From positions 1 through 64,000 of the forward strand of contig CAVZNH010000057.1 in assembly GCA_963776505.1 (NCBI GenBank): DNA of 64,000 bases, given 5' to 3'. A program made the position numbers and the translations under genes. Positions 16,609 to 25,540 of this stretch are shown here, in pieces. This stretch comes from JAMXLO01 sp963776505 (lineage in GTDB: Bacteria > Pseudomonadota > Alphaproteobacteria > Acetobacterales > Acetobacteraceae). The notes below the pieces were generated by a model. That model was not told the DNA's origin. It saw only the letters and a program-made list of their open reading frames with translations, and did not search any database. Each line of letters begins with the position of its first letter. The first letter of the stretch is position 1.

Positions 16609-18269
16609 GTTGCAGCAACATCTCGGAGATCGAACTGCAGATCATGTGGAACCGCCTGCTCTCCGTGGTGGAGGAGCAGGCGCAGACATTGGTTCGCACG
16701 GCATTCAGCACATCGGCGCGCGAGGCCGGCGACATTTCTGCGGGCGTGTTCGATCTGGCGGGGAGGATGCTGGCGCAGGCGGTCACCGGCACGCCAGGTC
16801 ACATCAATACCATGGCGCGTTCGGTCGGGCATTTTCTGGAGGTGTTTCCGGTCGGGCAGATGCAGGACGGCGATGTCTACATCACCAACGATCCGTGGAA
16901 GGGCACCGGCCATCTCTACGATCTGGTGGTGGTGTCACCGACCTTCATGGACGGACGCATCGTGGCATTGTTCGCCTGTACAACGCATCTGGTCGACATG
17001 GGCGGCGTCGGGCAAACGCCGGAGGGTCGGCAGATCTACCATGAAGGCCTGTTCATCCCGCTGCTGCGACTCGCGCGCGCGGGCGAGATGAATGAGGACC
17101 TGCTGGCGATGATCCGCTCCAATGTGCGCGAGCCGGTGCAGGTGATTGGCGACGTCTATGCGCTGATCGCGTGCAACGAAATCGGCAGCCGGCGGCTCAT
17201 CGCGATGATGCGCGAGTTTACCCTGCGCGATCTGGATATGCTTGGTGAGGCGATCATCAGCCGCAGCCGGCAAGGCATGACGGAGGCGATCGGCAGGTTG
17301 CCGCAGGGCACCTGGGGGGCGTCGATGCGCATTGACGGTTACGAGGCGCCGATTGATCTGGTGGGCACGCTGACCATTGGCCGCGACACAATTCACGTGG
17401 ACTACACCGGCACATCGGGCATGTCCTCCTACGCGATCAACTGCCCGTTATGCTACACGGAGGCATATACAACGTTTGGTGTTAACTGTGTGGTGGCGCC
17501 ACATATACCGAACAATACGGGGACGCTGGATGCGGTGCGCGTCACCGCGCCAGAAGGCACCATCCTCAGCGCGGTCCATCCGGCTGCAGTGTATGCGCGC
17601 TCGGTGATGGGGCACATGCTGCCCGACGTGGTGTATGGCTGTCTCGACCAGGCGCTGCCGGGACGTGTGCCGGCAGAGGGGACGTCCAATCTATGGACGC
17701 TCAATCTGATTGCAGGGCATGGGCTGACCGGAATCGGTCGCGCCACGGGCACGTCGTTCATGGTGAACAGCTTTCACTCGGGTGGCGCGGGTGCACGGCC
17801 GAAACAGGACGGGCTGTCGGCGACGCCGTTTCCATCCGGTGTGCGCAACGTGCCGGTCGAGGCGACCGAGGCCATTACGCCGTTGGTAATATGGCGCAAG
17901 GAGCTGCGACAGGATTCCGGCGGCGTCGGGCGTCAGCGTGGCGGGCTGGGGCAGGTGATGGAGATCGGATCGCGGGAGGATGCCGCATTCGGTATCTTCG
18001 CACGTTTCGAGCGGGTGAAGTATCCGGCACGCGGGCGGCATGGCGGTGGAGCGGGACAAGAGGGGCGGCTGTCGCTGAAGTCGGGGGCCGAGCTGAAACC
18101 CAAGGGCCTTGCTGTGGTGCCGGCGGGCGATCGGCTGGTCGTGGAAATGCCAGGCGGTGGCGGCATGGGCCCGGCGAAGGAGCGCGATCCTGAGGCGGTA
18201 CGGCGCGACGTGCGGCTGGGTTATGTATCTCGCGAGGTGGCGCGGAGCGGCTACGGCGTCGATACATGA
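16605..18269 (+). CDS. Hydantoinase subunit B (HyuB family), operon 1
   Basis: A 554-residue partner of HyuA, starting at GTG in the TGAG overlap. Family segments: IMWNRLLSVVEEQAQTLVRT, TAFSTSAREAGDIS, AQAVTGTPGHINTMA, YITNDPWKGTGHLYD and CTTHLVDMGGVGQ. PDSGG-like QDSGGVGRQRGGLGQVME and the C-terminal LVVEMPGGGGMGPAKERDP close the protein. The two subunits form a cytoplasmic complex. The order (small ORF, hyuA, hyuB) and overlaps mark one transcription unit. It shares roughly half its residues by eye with the second HyuB at 20.9-22.7 kb. Confidence 0.88.
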   Translation: MSCSNISEIELQIMWNRLLSVVEEQAQTLVRTAFSTSAREAGDISAGVFDLAGRMLAQAVTGTPGHINTMARSVGHFLEVFPVGQMQDGDVYITNDPWKGTGHLYDLVVVSPTFMDGRIVALFACTTHLVDMGGVGQTPEGRQIYHEGLFIPLLRLARAGEMNEDLLAMIRSNVREPVQVIGDVYALIACNEIGSRRLIAMMREFTLRDLDMLGEAIISRSRQGMTEAIGRLPQGTWGASMRIDGYEAPIDLVGTLTIGRDTIHVDYTGTSGMSSYAINCPLCYTEAYTTFGVNCVVAPHIPNNTGTLDAVRVTAPEGTILSAVHPAAVYARSVMGHMLPDVVYGCLDQALPGRVPAEGTSNLWTLNLIAGHGLTGIGRATGTSFMVNSFHSGGAGARPKQDGLSATPFPSGVRNVPVEATEAITPLVIWRKELRQDSGGVGRQRGGLGQVMEIGSREDAAFGIFARFERVKYPARGRHGGGAGQEGRLSLKSGAELKPKGLAVVPAGDRLVVEMPGGGGMGPAKERDPEAVRRDVRLGYVSREVARSGYGVDT

Positions 18270-18352
18270 CAGCGGTCCGGCGCGTCTGGCGTGTGGAGAC
18301 GCGCGTAGTTCGTCGCGGGCCGCTGCCCAGCGGTGAATTCGCACATTGTGAT

Positions 18353-18385
18353 GGGATTGCCTCGTCGCTCGCTCCTCGCAATGAC
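18353..18385. repeat. Dispersed palindromic (REP-like) intergenic element
   Basis: An imperfect inverted repeat with ATTGC and GCAAT arms around a CTCGTCGCTCGCTCCTC core. This matches the GTCATTGCGAGG...CAATCC type of element common between genes of many proteobacteria. Single copy in this window, between convergent hyuB and the enolase-family gene, where it may also act as a bidirectional terminator hairpin. Confidence 0.5.
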
Positions 18386-18424
18386 AAGGTTGCAATGCCG
18401 CACTCGCGCTACGACGATTGCGGA

Positions 18425-19531
18425 TTAAGAGGATATAGTGCGTTTCGCCAACCCAGCTTCATTAATGCGAAGCCCCAATCCCGGTCCGTCAGGCAAGTGG
18501 AACATCCCGTCGATCGGCTTCGGGGGGTTCTCGAATACCGCGTGCGTTCGCGTGGACGGGTCATTCCATTCGATCGGTTTGCTCGCCTGCAACTGCGCCG
18601 CGACGACGTGCATGTTGGCCATGTGGCCGATCATCGGCTGCGTCTGGTGCGATACAAGTTCCACGCCATGCGCGTGCGCGAGTGCCGCGCAACGCACCAT
18701 ACCGGTGATGCCGCCCATCTTGACGATGTCGGGCTGCACCATGCGAACCCCGGCGTTGATCAGGTCGGCTAACGCGGCCAGCGTGTAGGTCTGCTCGCCG
18801 GCTGACACGGTGATGTCCAGCGCACGTGCGAGCTCGCCCATCGCCTTGACGTGATAATGCTGCACCGGCTCCTCGAACCACCAGTAGCCGAGCTCCTCCA
18901 ACGCGCGGCCGATACGGATGGCGCCGCCGGTGGTAAAGCCGTTGTTGGCATCGAACGCGAGCGGGAAGTCATCGCCGACCAGTTTGCGCACCGCCCGCGC
19001 CTTGGCGATGTCGCCGGGAATGTCGTGATCCAGCAGCGTGCGAGGATTGTCGAAGCGGATCTTGATCGCCGCTGGCTTGTCCTTCAGCCGCGCCTCCACG
19101 ACGCGCAGCACATCGTCCAGGCTGCGATCGCCGTTGCCGCCGATCGAGGCATAGAATGGCAGCGCCGTGCGCCATGCGCCGCCGAGCAGCTTGTAGATCG
19201 GCAGGCCGGTCAACTTGCCCTTGATGTCCCACATCGCGATGTCGAGCGCGGCCAGCGCGCCGGTCAACGCGCCCTCGGGCCCGAGCTTGACGCAGGTATG
19301 GAGCAGCGTGTCCAGCAGCACGGCGTGGTCCAGTGGGTCCTTGCCGATCAGAGCCGGTGCCAAGTCGTGGCGAATGATGCCGAGCGAGGCGAGGCCGCCC
19401 TGCATCGGGGATGCCTCGCCGATGCCGTCGATGCCGTCATCGGTGTGGATGCGCACGAAGGCGCTGTGCTGCGTGGGCTTCTCGTCCGGCGTCCAGCGCA
19501 CCTGGAATGCATCGATGCGGGTGATCTTCAT
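18425..19531 (-). CDS. Mandelate racemase/muconate-lactonising (enolase) superfamily enzyme
   Basis: A 368-residue protein with the N-terminal capping domain (MKITRIDAFQVRW) and a C-terminal barrel. Metal ligands are visible in AFDANNG (Asp), WFEEP (Glu) and SAGEQ (Glu). VQPDIVKMGGITG and the catalytic-His-type strand VELVSHQTQPMIGHM follow. The first catalytic strand reads AAIKIRFD, so the usual Lys-x-Lys is Lys-x-Arg. That places it outside the classical racemase pattern and nearer to sugar-acid dehydratases. The reaction would start with proton abstraction next to a carboxylate; the substrate is unknown. Confidence 0.83.
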   Translation of the reverse strand: MKITRIDAFQVRWTPDEKPTQHSAFVRIHTDDGIDGIGEASPMQGGLASLGIIRHDLAPALIGKDPLDHAVLLDTLLHTCVKLGPEGALTGALAALDIAMWDIKGKLTGLPIYKLLGGAWRTALPFYASIGGNGDRSLDDVLRVVEARLKDKPAAIKIRFDNPRTLLDHDIPGDIAKARAVRKLVGDDFPLAFDANNGFTTGGAIRIGRALEELGYWWFEEPVQHYHVKAMGELARALDITVSAGEQTYTLAALADLINAGVRMVQPDIVKMGGITGMVRCAALAHAHGVELVSHQTQPMIGHMANMHVVAAQLQASKPIEWNDPSTRTHAVFENPPKPIDGMFHLPDGPGLGLRINEAGLAKRTISS

Positions 19532-19778
19532 GGCGCATTCTCCCTCCGGTCAGCCTTCAATCAACACCGGCGCCATCGAGGCGACAAGCAGAAGTGCCAT
19601 GGCGATGTTGAGGGCGCAGCCGCGCAGGTGAATGCAGCAGCCGGCCGGCGCCGCTGCCGGCCTTCATAGGGCAGTATAGCTGACCTTCCATTGCGGCGCG
19701 TCACGTTCGCGTGCCGCACCTTTTGAGCGAAGGATCGCAACGGTATCTTCAGACAAAGAACGGCAGCGAGGTTTGGCG

Positions 19779-20126
19779 ATGGCGGGCGAGACGTTGCATG
19801 AGGACAGCGATGTGCTCGGACAGGAAATTCTGGACCGGCACCGTGCGATATCGACCATCATGGAAGAGCTGGAAGCGATCGATTGGTACGATCAGCGGAT
19901 CAAGGCCAGCGCAAATGCCGAGCTGCAGGCGGTTCTCGCGCATAACCGCAACGAGGAGAAGGAGCACGCGTCGATGCTGCTGGAATGGCTGCGGCGGAAT
20001 GACGCGGAGTTTGACGGCCACATGCGAACCTATCTGTTCAGTCAGGGTCCCATCCGTGAGGCTGGCACGGGCGGCGGCGCCAGTGACGTCGCCGGTGGCC
20101 TCTCGATTGGCAGTCTGAAGGGCTGA
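19779..20126 (+). CDS. Encapsulated ferritin-like protein (EncFtn), encapsulin cargo
   Basis: A 115-residue ferroxidase that forms an annular decamer and delivers iron for storage inside the encapsulin shell. It closely follows the Rhodospirillum rubrum EncFtn pattern: HRAISTIMEELEAIDWYDQR, then HNRNEEKEHASMLLEWLRRN. The ferroxidase-site residues align as Glu30, Trp36, Tyr37, Glu60 and His63. The C-terminal tail after the helices is Gly/Ser rich and ends GGLSIGSLKG, the expected cargo-loading peptide. ATG 19779 follows a GCGAGG-type ribosome site. Three bases separate its stop from the encapsulin start, so the two are one operon. Confidence 0.93.
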   Translation: MAGETLHEDSDVLGQEILDRHRAISTIMEELEAIDWYDQRIKASANAELQAVLAHNRNEEKEHASMLLEWLRRNDAEFDGHMRTYLFSQGPIREAGTGGGASDVAGGLSIGSLKG

Positions 20127-20129
20127 TCG

Positions 20130-20948
20130 ATGAATCATCTGTTCCGCGAATTGGCCCCGATTTCCGAAGCCGGATGGCAGGAGATCGAGAACGAGGCGAA
20201 GCGGACGCTGAAGACGACCCTGGCCGCACGGAAGCTGGTGGATTTCGTGGGACCATTGGGGTGGCAGGCATCAGCGGTCGGCATCGGTCGCAGCAAGACC
20301 GCGGAGCCACCCGCGCGCACCAGCGTCGAGACGCGACTGCGCGAGGTGCTGCCGCTGGTTGAGCTACGCGTGCCGTTCGAATTGCGGCGCTCAGAGCTGA
20401 GCGCGCTCGATCGCGGAGCAAAGGACTTCGATACCGATCCGATCATCGACGCTGCGCGCGAGATCGCGATCGCCGAGGACCGGGCGGTTTTCCATGGCTA
20501 TCCGTCCGCCGGAATCCGCGGCATTTGCGAAAGCGCCGACTCATCGGTGCAGATCAGCGGTGCCACGACCGACTATCCGGCGCTGGTGACGAACGCGCTG
20601 AACCGGTTGCGCGATGCGGGGGTTGGCGGGCCGTTTGCCATCGCTCTGAGCGAGCGTTGCTACGCGGAGCTCACCGAGGCGACCGACGATGGTTATCCTG
20701 TGCTGCAGCACGTGCGGCGGCTGATCGATGGACCGATCGTTTGGGCGCCCGGGCTAGAGGGCGCTGTCGTGCTGTCGATGCGCGGCGAGGATTTCGAGAT
20801 GACAGTGGGGCAGGATTTCTCGATCGGCTATCTCGATCATGATTCCGGGTCCGTACGCCTCTATATCGAAGAGAGCTTCACGTTCTGGTTGCTGTCCCCA
20901 CAGGCCGCAGTGCCGCTGGTGTTTCCGAGTTCTGCCGCGCCAAGCTAG
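20130..20948 (+). CDS. Family 1 encapsulin shell protein (HK97 fold)
   Basis: A 272-residue shell protein, the normal family length. Typical features are the N-terminal LAPISEAGWQEIENEAKRTL, which binds cargo peptides, then the segment LVDFVGPLGWQASAVGIGR. The ELRVPFELRRSELSALDRGA and DTDPIIDAAREIAIAEDRAV segments follow, with AVFHGYPSAGIRGI. The C-terminal QDFSIGYLDHDSGSVRLYIE and ESFTFWLLSPQAAVPL are also family hallmarks. It self-assembles into a compartment around EncFtn. Its last 71 nt overlap the convergent hyuB gene on the other strand. Confidence 0.94.
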   Translation: MNHLFRELAPISEAGWQEIENEAKRTLKTTLAARKLVDFVGPLGWQASAVGIGRSKTAEPPARTSVETRLREVLPLVELRVPFELRRSELSALDRGAKDFDTDPIIDAAREIAIAEDRAVFHGYPSAGIRGICESADSSVQISGATTDYPALVTNALNRLRDAGVGGPFAIALSERCYAELTEATDDGYPVLQHVRRLIDGPIVWAPGLEGAVVLSMRGEDFEMTVGQDFSIGYLDHDSGSVRLYIEESFTFWLLSPQAAVPLVFPSSAAPS

Positions 20949-22656
20949 TCGCCGCGGCATCAAGCGTCCCATCCGCTGCGGCAACAACCTTGTAGACGCC
21001 GCAGGCATTCTCCACGGAAACCAGTCCGTCGCGTACATCTCGCGCTACCAGCGCCGGGTCGCGCGTGGTTGGGTCGCCCATGCCGGCGCCGCCCGGCAGT
21101 TTCAGGATCAAACGGTCGCCGTCTGGGATCACCTGGAAGCCCTTGGTACGCAGCTTCGGTCCCGACATCAGTGCCACCACGCCGGCGGCACCGTCCATGC
21201 CGCCTTCGCGGCCTCTCGGTGGGTTGGCGACGCGATCGAACGTGGCGTTGACCGCGAATTCCAGATCGCCCTTGGCGGCGACCTCCATGGTCTGCCCGGT
21301 GCCGCCGCGCGTGCGGCCGGCGCCACCGGAATCGGGGCGCAGCTCCTTCACCCAGAACACCACGGGTGCCACGTTCTCGGTGGCCTCGACCGGCATCGTT
21401 CGGACGCCGGAGGGGAAGGCCGTGGCGTTCAATCCATCCTGCATCGGACGCCCCCCGGTGCCGCCGGAGTTGAAGGTGATGATCTCGAAGTCCGGAACCA
21501 CGGGACGATTGCCGCGCGCCTGGCCCGACACCGACGAGCCGCCGCGCAACGGCATGTTCCACAGCGCCGATGCGCCTTCTGCCATGACGCGTTCGGGTAC
21601 GGCCTGATGCAGGCAGCCCATCATCAGGTCTGGCAGCAGGTGGCCGATCACGTGGCGCACCGACACGGGAAAGGGATGCGGCGCATTGAGGATGCAGCCC
21701 TCGGGGATCTTCATGCGGAACGGTGCGAGACTTGCCCAGTTGTTGGGAATCTCCGGCGCGACGACGCACTTGATGCCGAAGCAGGAATAGGCGCGGCAAT
21801 AGGCGGGCGGCACATTGATGCCGCGCGAGGCGAGGCCGGATGTGCCGGCGTAATCGACCTCGATGCCGTCATCGAGGATGGTCATCGCCGCCTTCAGCGT
21901 GACCGGTTCTTCGTAGCCGTCGGACCGGATCTCGGCGTGATACGTGCCCCGCGGCAGGCGCGCGATTTCGGCAAGCGTAGCGCGATGGGAGCTGTGGAAG
22001 ATGAACTGGGCGAGCGGATCGAGGCTATCCATCTCGAATTCGTCCATCATCTCGACCAGGCGATGCACACCAGCGTCGTTGCATGCGCACAGCGAGTAGA
22101 TGTCGCCTTCCAGCTCCACCGGCAGCCGCGAGCCGGCGCGCATGAACTCGAAGAAGGTCTCGTTGGGGCGGCCCTGATCGAAGCACTTGATGATCGGAAT
22201 GTACATGCCTTCCTCGAACACCGAGCGGCCTTCGGGTCCCATGCCGAGACCGCCGACATCGATCACGTGCGCGGTGTTGGCGAACAGCCCGACGATGCGG
22301 TCGTTGTGAAAGGCAGGCGTCACGACCGTGAGGTCGTGCAGATGGCCGGTGCCGAGCCAGGGGTCGTTGGTGATGTAGTGATCGCCTTCGCGCATGGTGT
22401 CGGCTGGGTATTTGCGCAGGAAATGGCCGACGCTCTCGGCCATGGAGTTGACGTGACCCGGCGTGCCGGTGACCGCCTGCGCCATCATGCGACCGTGCAG
22501 ATCGAAGATACCGGCGGACAGGTCGCCGGCCTCGCGCACCGTGGTGGAGAACGCGGTGCGGATCATGGTTTGCGCCTGTTCCTCCACCACGGCGATCAGG
22601 CGGTTCCACATGATCTGGCGATGGATCTGCGCAAGTGCGTTGGTTTCGTGCGCCAT
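20878..22656 (-). CDS. Hydantoinase subunit B (HyuB family), operon 2
   Basis: A 592-residue HyuB: QIMWNRLIAVVEEQAQTMIR, AQAVTGTPGHVNSMAESVGH, YITNDPWLGTGHLHD, PDSGGAGRTRGGTGQTMEVA and LILKLPGGAGMGDPTTRDP. The C-terminal tail SVENACGVYKVVAAADGTLD is normal for the family and then runs into the 3' end of encapsulin, giving a 71-nt convergent overlap. Start ATG at 22656 shares a base with the hyuA stop (TGATG), so translation is coupled. Subunit of the same enzyme class as operon 1 but clearly diverged. Confidence 0.88.
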   Translation of the reverse strand: MAHETNALAQIHRQIMWNRLIAVVEEQAQTMIRTAFSTTVREAGDLSAGIFDLHGRMMAQAVTGTPGHVNSMAESVGHFLRKYPADTMREGDHYITNDPWLGTGHLHDLTVVTPAFHNDRIVGLFANTAHVIDVGGLGMGPEGRSVFEEGMYIPIIKCFDQGRPNETFFEFMRAGSRLPVELEGDIYSLCACNDAGVHRLVEMMDEFEMDSLDPLAQFIFHSSHRATLAEIARLPRGTYHAEIRSDGYEEPVTLKAAMTILDDGIEVDYAGTSGLASRGINVPPAYCRAYSCFGIKCVVAPEIPNNWASLAPFRMKIPEGCILNAPHPFPVSVRHVIGHLLPDLMMGCLHQAVPERVMAEGASALWNMPLRGGSSVSGQARGNRPVVPDFEIITFNSGGTGGRPMQDGLNATAFPSGVRTMPVEATENVAPVVFWVKELRPDSGGAGRTRGGTGQTMEVAAKGDLEFAVNATFDRVANPPRGREGGMDGAAGVVALMSGPKLRTKGFQVIPDGDRLILKLPGGAGMGDPTTRDPALVARDVRDGLVSVENACGVYKVVAAADGTLDAAATSLARQNSETPAALRPVGTATRT

Positions 22657-24744
22657 CAGGCGTTCTCCTGTGTCAGTTCGATGTAGCCGTAGCCGTTGAC
22701 GATGGCGCTCCATCCGCGGCTGACCAGTGTCGAGGTCTCGTCCTCAGCGATGATCGCCGGGCCGGCGATTTGCACTCCAGGTGAGAGCGAGACGCGGTTA
22801 TGCACCCGCCATGGCGAGACTTCGCCGGTTGTCGTATCGCGCACAAGCTGCGTGCGAGAGGGTGGTGCGTCCGGTGCGGACACGGCAGCGTCGCCGGGGA
22901 CCTGCATGCCAGGATCGTCCTGCGGCACCGTCGCCACGACCACGGCGTAGCTCATGATCTCGACGTCGGAACCGGGCACCGGGCGATCATAGAACCGTGT
23001 ATATTCAGTGTCATAGGCAGCACGGATCTGCGGCACGTCGTCTGCGCCGAGCGGGCGCGCGGGCAGGGGGACGGGAATTTCGTGGCCTTGGCCGACGTAG
23101 CGCATATAGGCGATGCGGCTCTGCTGTGGTCGGCGCACCGAAGCTTCCTTGTGCGACGACCTCCATCGCCTCGGCTTCCATGTCGGAGAGAAGCGTGTTC
23201 ACCGCGGCGACGTCGAAGCTGGAAAATCGCTGGTAAAGACTGCGAACAACCTCGTAACCCACCGGCGCGCGCAGAAAGCCGATGGCACTGCCAACGCCTG
23301 CGCCCGACGGCACCAGGACATGCCTGATGCCGACCTTCTCGGCGACGCGACACGCATGCACCGGGCCGGCGCCACCGAAGGCGATCAACGTGCGGCCCTC
23401 ATAGGTCTTGCCGGACTCGATGGCATGTACGCGCGCGGCGTTGGCCATGTTCTCGTCCACCATCTCGATGACGCCGAGTGCTGCCATCTCCGCAGTGAGC
23501 CCAAGCTTGCTGGCGACGTGCGAAGTCAGCGCATCATGGGCCGCCGCTGCATCGAGACGCATCGTGCCGCCGGCGAAGCGTGCGGCGTCGTAGCGGCCGA
23601 GTGCGAGGTTGGCGTCGGTCACCGCGGGTTCTGTACCGCCGCGGCCATAGCAGGCGGGACCGGGATCGGCGCCGGCGCTTTCCGGCCCCACCGCGATGCG
23701 GCCCATCGTATCAACATGCGCGATCGAACCGCCGCCGGCGCCAATCTCGACCATCTCGATCACCGGAATCCGCAGCGGCAGACCCGAACCTTTGCGAAAC
23801 CGCCCGACGCGCGCGATCTCGAAAGCGCGCGAGGTCTGCGGCTTGCCGTCATCGATCAGGCAGATCTTCGCGGTGGTGCCGCCCATGTCGAACGACAGCA
23901 CATTGGCGATACCGCATTGCCGCGCAATGGTCGCGGAGAAGATAGCGCCACCTGCGGGACCGCTCTCCACCAGGCGGATAGGGAAACGGCACGCAGTCTC
24001 GATCGTGGTCAGTCCGCCGCCCGATAGCATGAGGAACACCGGACCGGTTACGCCGCTACCGCGCAGTCCGTCCGCCAGTTCGCGCAGATAGCGCGCCATC
24101 AGTGGCTGCACGTAGGCGTTGGCGACGGTGGTGGAGAAGCGCTCCCACTCGCGCATCTCCGGCGAGACCTCGCTGGACAGCGATATCGGAATGTCGGGCA
24201 ATGCCTCGGCCAGGATGTCGCGCGCGCGGCGCTCGTGCGCCGGATTGACGAAGGCGTGCAGAAATCCGACGGCGACGCTTTCGACGCGCTCCCGTTGCAG
24301 GTGCGGCACGAGTGCGCGAACCGCATCGACATCGAGTGGCAGGAGCACGTTGCCTTCGTTGTCCAGCCGTTCGGGAACCGGAAGGCGCAGATAGCGTGGC
24401 ACCAGCGGCTCGGGGAGCACGATGTTGAGGTCATACTGGTCGTAGCGGCTTTCGTTGCCCATCGCTATCACGTCGCGAAAGCCCTGCGTGGTGATCAGCG
24501 CCGTGCGTGCGCCCTTGCGCTCGATCACTGCATTGGTGGCGAGCGTGGTGCCGTGGATCACGATGCCGATGTCCGCGGGCGAAACGCCAGAGGTCAGCAG
24601 GATATCGCGTACGCCGGCCAATACGCCCTGTTCCGGCGCGGAAGGCGTGGTCAGGACCTTGATGGTGGAGCGCTTGCCGTCATGCTCGAGCGCAAGGTCG
24701 GTGAAGGTGCCGCCGATATCGACGGCCAGTCGAGCAGAAGGCAT
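22656..24744 (-). CDS. Hydantoinase/oxoprolinase subunit A (HyuA family), operon 2, one +1 frameshift
   Basis: Starts MPSARLAVDIGGTFTDLALE and carries VIHGTTLATNAVIERKGART, LSFDMGGTTAKICLIDD, EIGAGGGSIAHVD, GADPGPACYGRGG and GRTLIAFGGAGPVHACRVAE. Near 23135 the frame changes: GSFGAPT continues as QQSRIAYMRYVGQGHEIPVP only after removing one base. With that correction it is 695 residues and ends AGPAIIAEDETSTLVSRG, as in operon 1. The start lies 120 bp from the divergent FitA gene. Same role as the first HyuA; the frameshift is probably sequence error because both sides remain conserved. Confidence 0.83.
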
Positions 24745-24841
24745 CCAGTCCCCTGGCGGATTGTTCGAATGCGGCAGTGAACCCGTTCGGCCGTGCCGTG
24801 GCAAGCGCGGGGTTGCGCCGCATGTCTGTACTCTGCTATCG

Positions 24842-24854
24842 TGATATCATATCA
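24842..24854. promoter_or_regulatory. Palindrome at the fitA ribosome site, probable autoregulatory operator
   Basis: Perfect inverted repeat TGATAT-C-ATATCA, ending just before the AGGAGG of the antitoxin gene. FitA-type antitoxins bind such repeats in their own promoters, so autoregulation is likely but inferred. Confidence 0.55.
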
Positions 24855-24864
24855 GGAGGGCGCA

Positions 24865-25116
24865 ATGGCTCAACTTGTGGTGCGCAATCTGGACGACGAG
24901 GTGAAGGCAAAGCTGCGCCGTCGTGCCGAGGCGCACGGGCACAGCATGGAGGAAGAGGTGCGTGCCATCCTGCGAGATGCGGTGAAGGAGGAGGTTCGCC
25001 CGAGAAGTGGGCTTGGAACCCGCATTGCGGCTCGTTTCGCCGGCATCGGGCTACGCGAGGGTGAGGAGATACCGGAGCTCCGAGGGTACGCAATCGAGCC
25101 ACCCACCTTTGACTGA
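24865..25116 (+). CDS. FitA-like ribbon-helix-helix antitoxin
   Basis: An 83-residue protein. The N-terminal RHH DNA-binding motif reads MAQLVVRNLDDEVKAKLRRR and continues AEAHGHSMEEEVRAILRDA. The C-terminal tail, rich in Arg, Gly and acidic residues, would neutralise the toxin. Preceded by a strong AGGAGG. Its TGA abuts the ATG of the PIN toxin, the standard coupled layout. A palindrome overlaps the ribosome site region. Confidence 0.88.
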   Translation: MAQLVVRNLDDEVKAKLRRRAEAHGHSMEEEVRAILRDAVKEEVRPRSGLGTRIAARFAGIGLREGEEIPELRGYAIEPPTFD

Positions 25117-25537
25117 ATGGTCATTCTCGATACCAACGTGATTTCGGCACTGATGCATCAGCGGCCCCCGGCTTCCGTCCGGCAGTGGCTTGACCGTCAG
25201 GCCGAGCTGTCAGTTTGGACGACATCGATCACTGTTTTCGAGATACGTGCTGGCATCGAGGTATTGCCGCAGAGCCGCCGTCGTCGATCACTGGAGATTG
25301 AGTTTAGGCGACTGGTTGCAGACGACATCCAGGGCCGTGTCGTGCCCTTCGATGCCTCTGGGGCAGAGGCTGCGTGCGCTGTTGATGGCGGAACGGAGGC
25401 GTGCTGGCCGGACCGGTGACCTGCGCGACACGATGATCGCTGGTATCGTCATCGCCAGCCACGCAACTCTCGCAACTCATAACATGCGCCACTTTGCTGA
25501 TCTGCCAATACCCGTTGTCGACCCCTGGAGCGCGTGA
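25117..25537 (+). CDS. FitB/VapC-like PIN-domain toxin, one +1 frameshift
   Basis: A PIN-domain ribonuclease, starting MVILDTNVISALMHQRPP (first acidic ligand Asp5). The second acidic residue is in TSITVFEIRAGIEV, and the C-terminal ones are in RTGDLRDTMIAGIVIA and LATHNMRHFADL. An extra T near 25382 splits it; removing it joins SGAEAAA to LLMAERRRAGR and gives 139 residues, the family length. It probably cleaves RNA when unbound by FitA. If the shift is real, the toxin lacks the last catalytic Asp and would be dead. Confidence 0.82.
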
Positions 25538-25540
25538 CCC

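Noticed and set aside
19640..19778. Fur/Irr-type iron box upstream of the encapsulin operon
   Set aside because: I looked for an iron-regulated operator and a clear promoter, but found only weak, poorly spaced matches.
20839..22686. 615-codon plus-strand frame opposite hyuB
   Set aside because: Antisense shadow caused by high GC; composition is His/Arg/Gly rich with no family pattern, while the minus strand is a clear HyuB.
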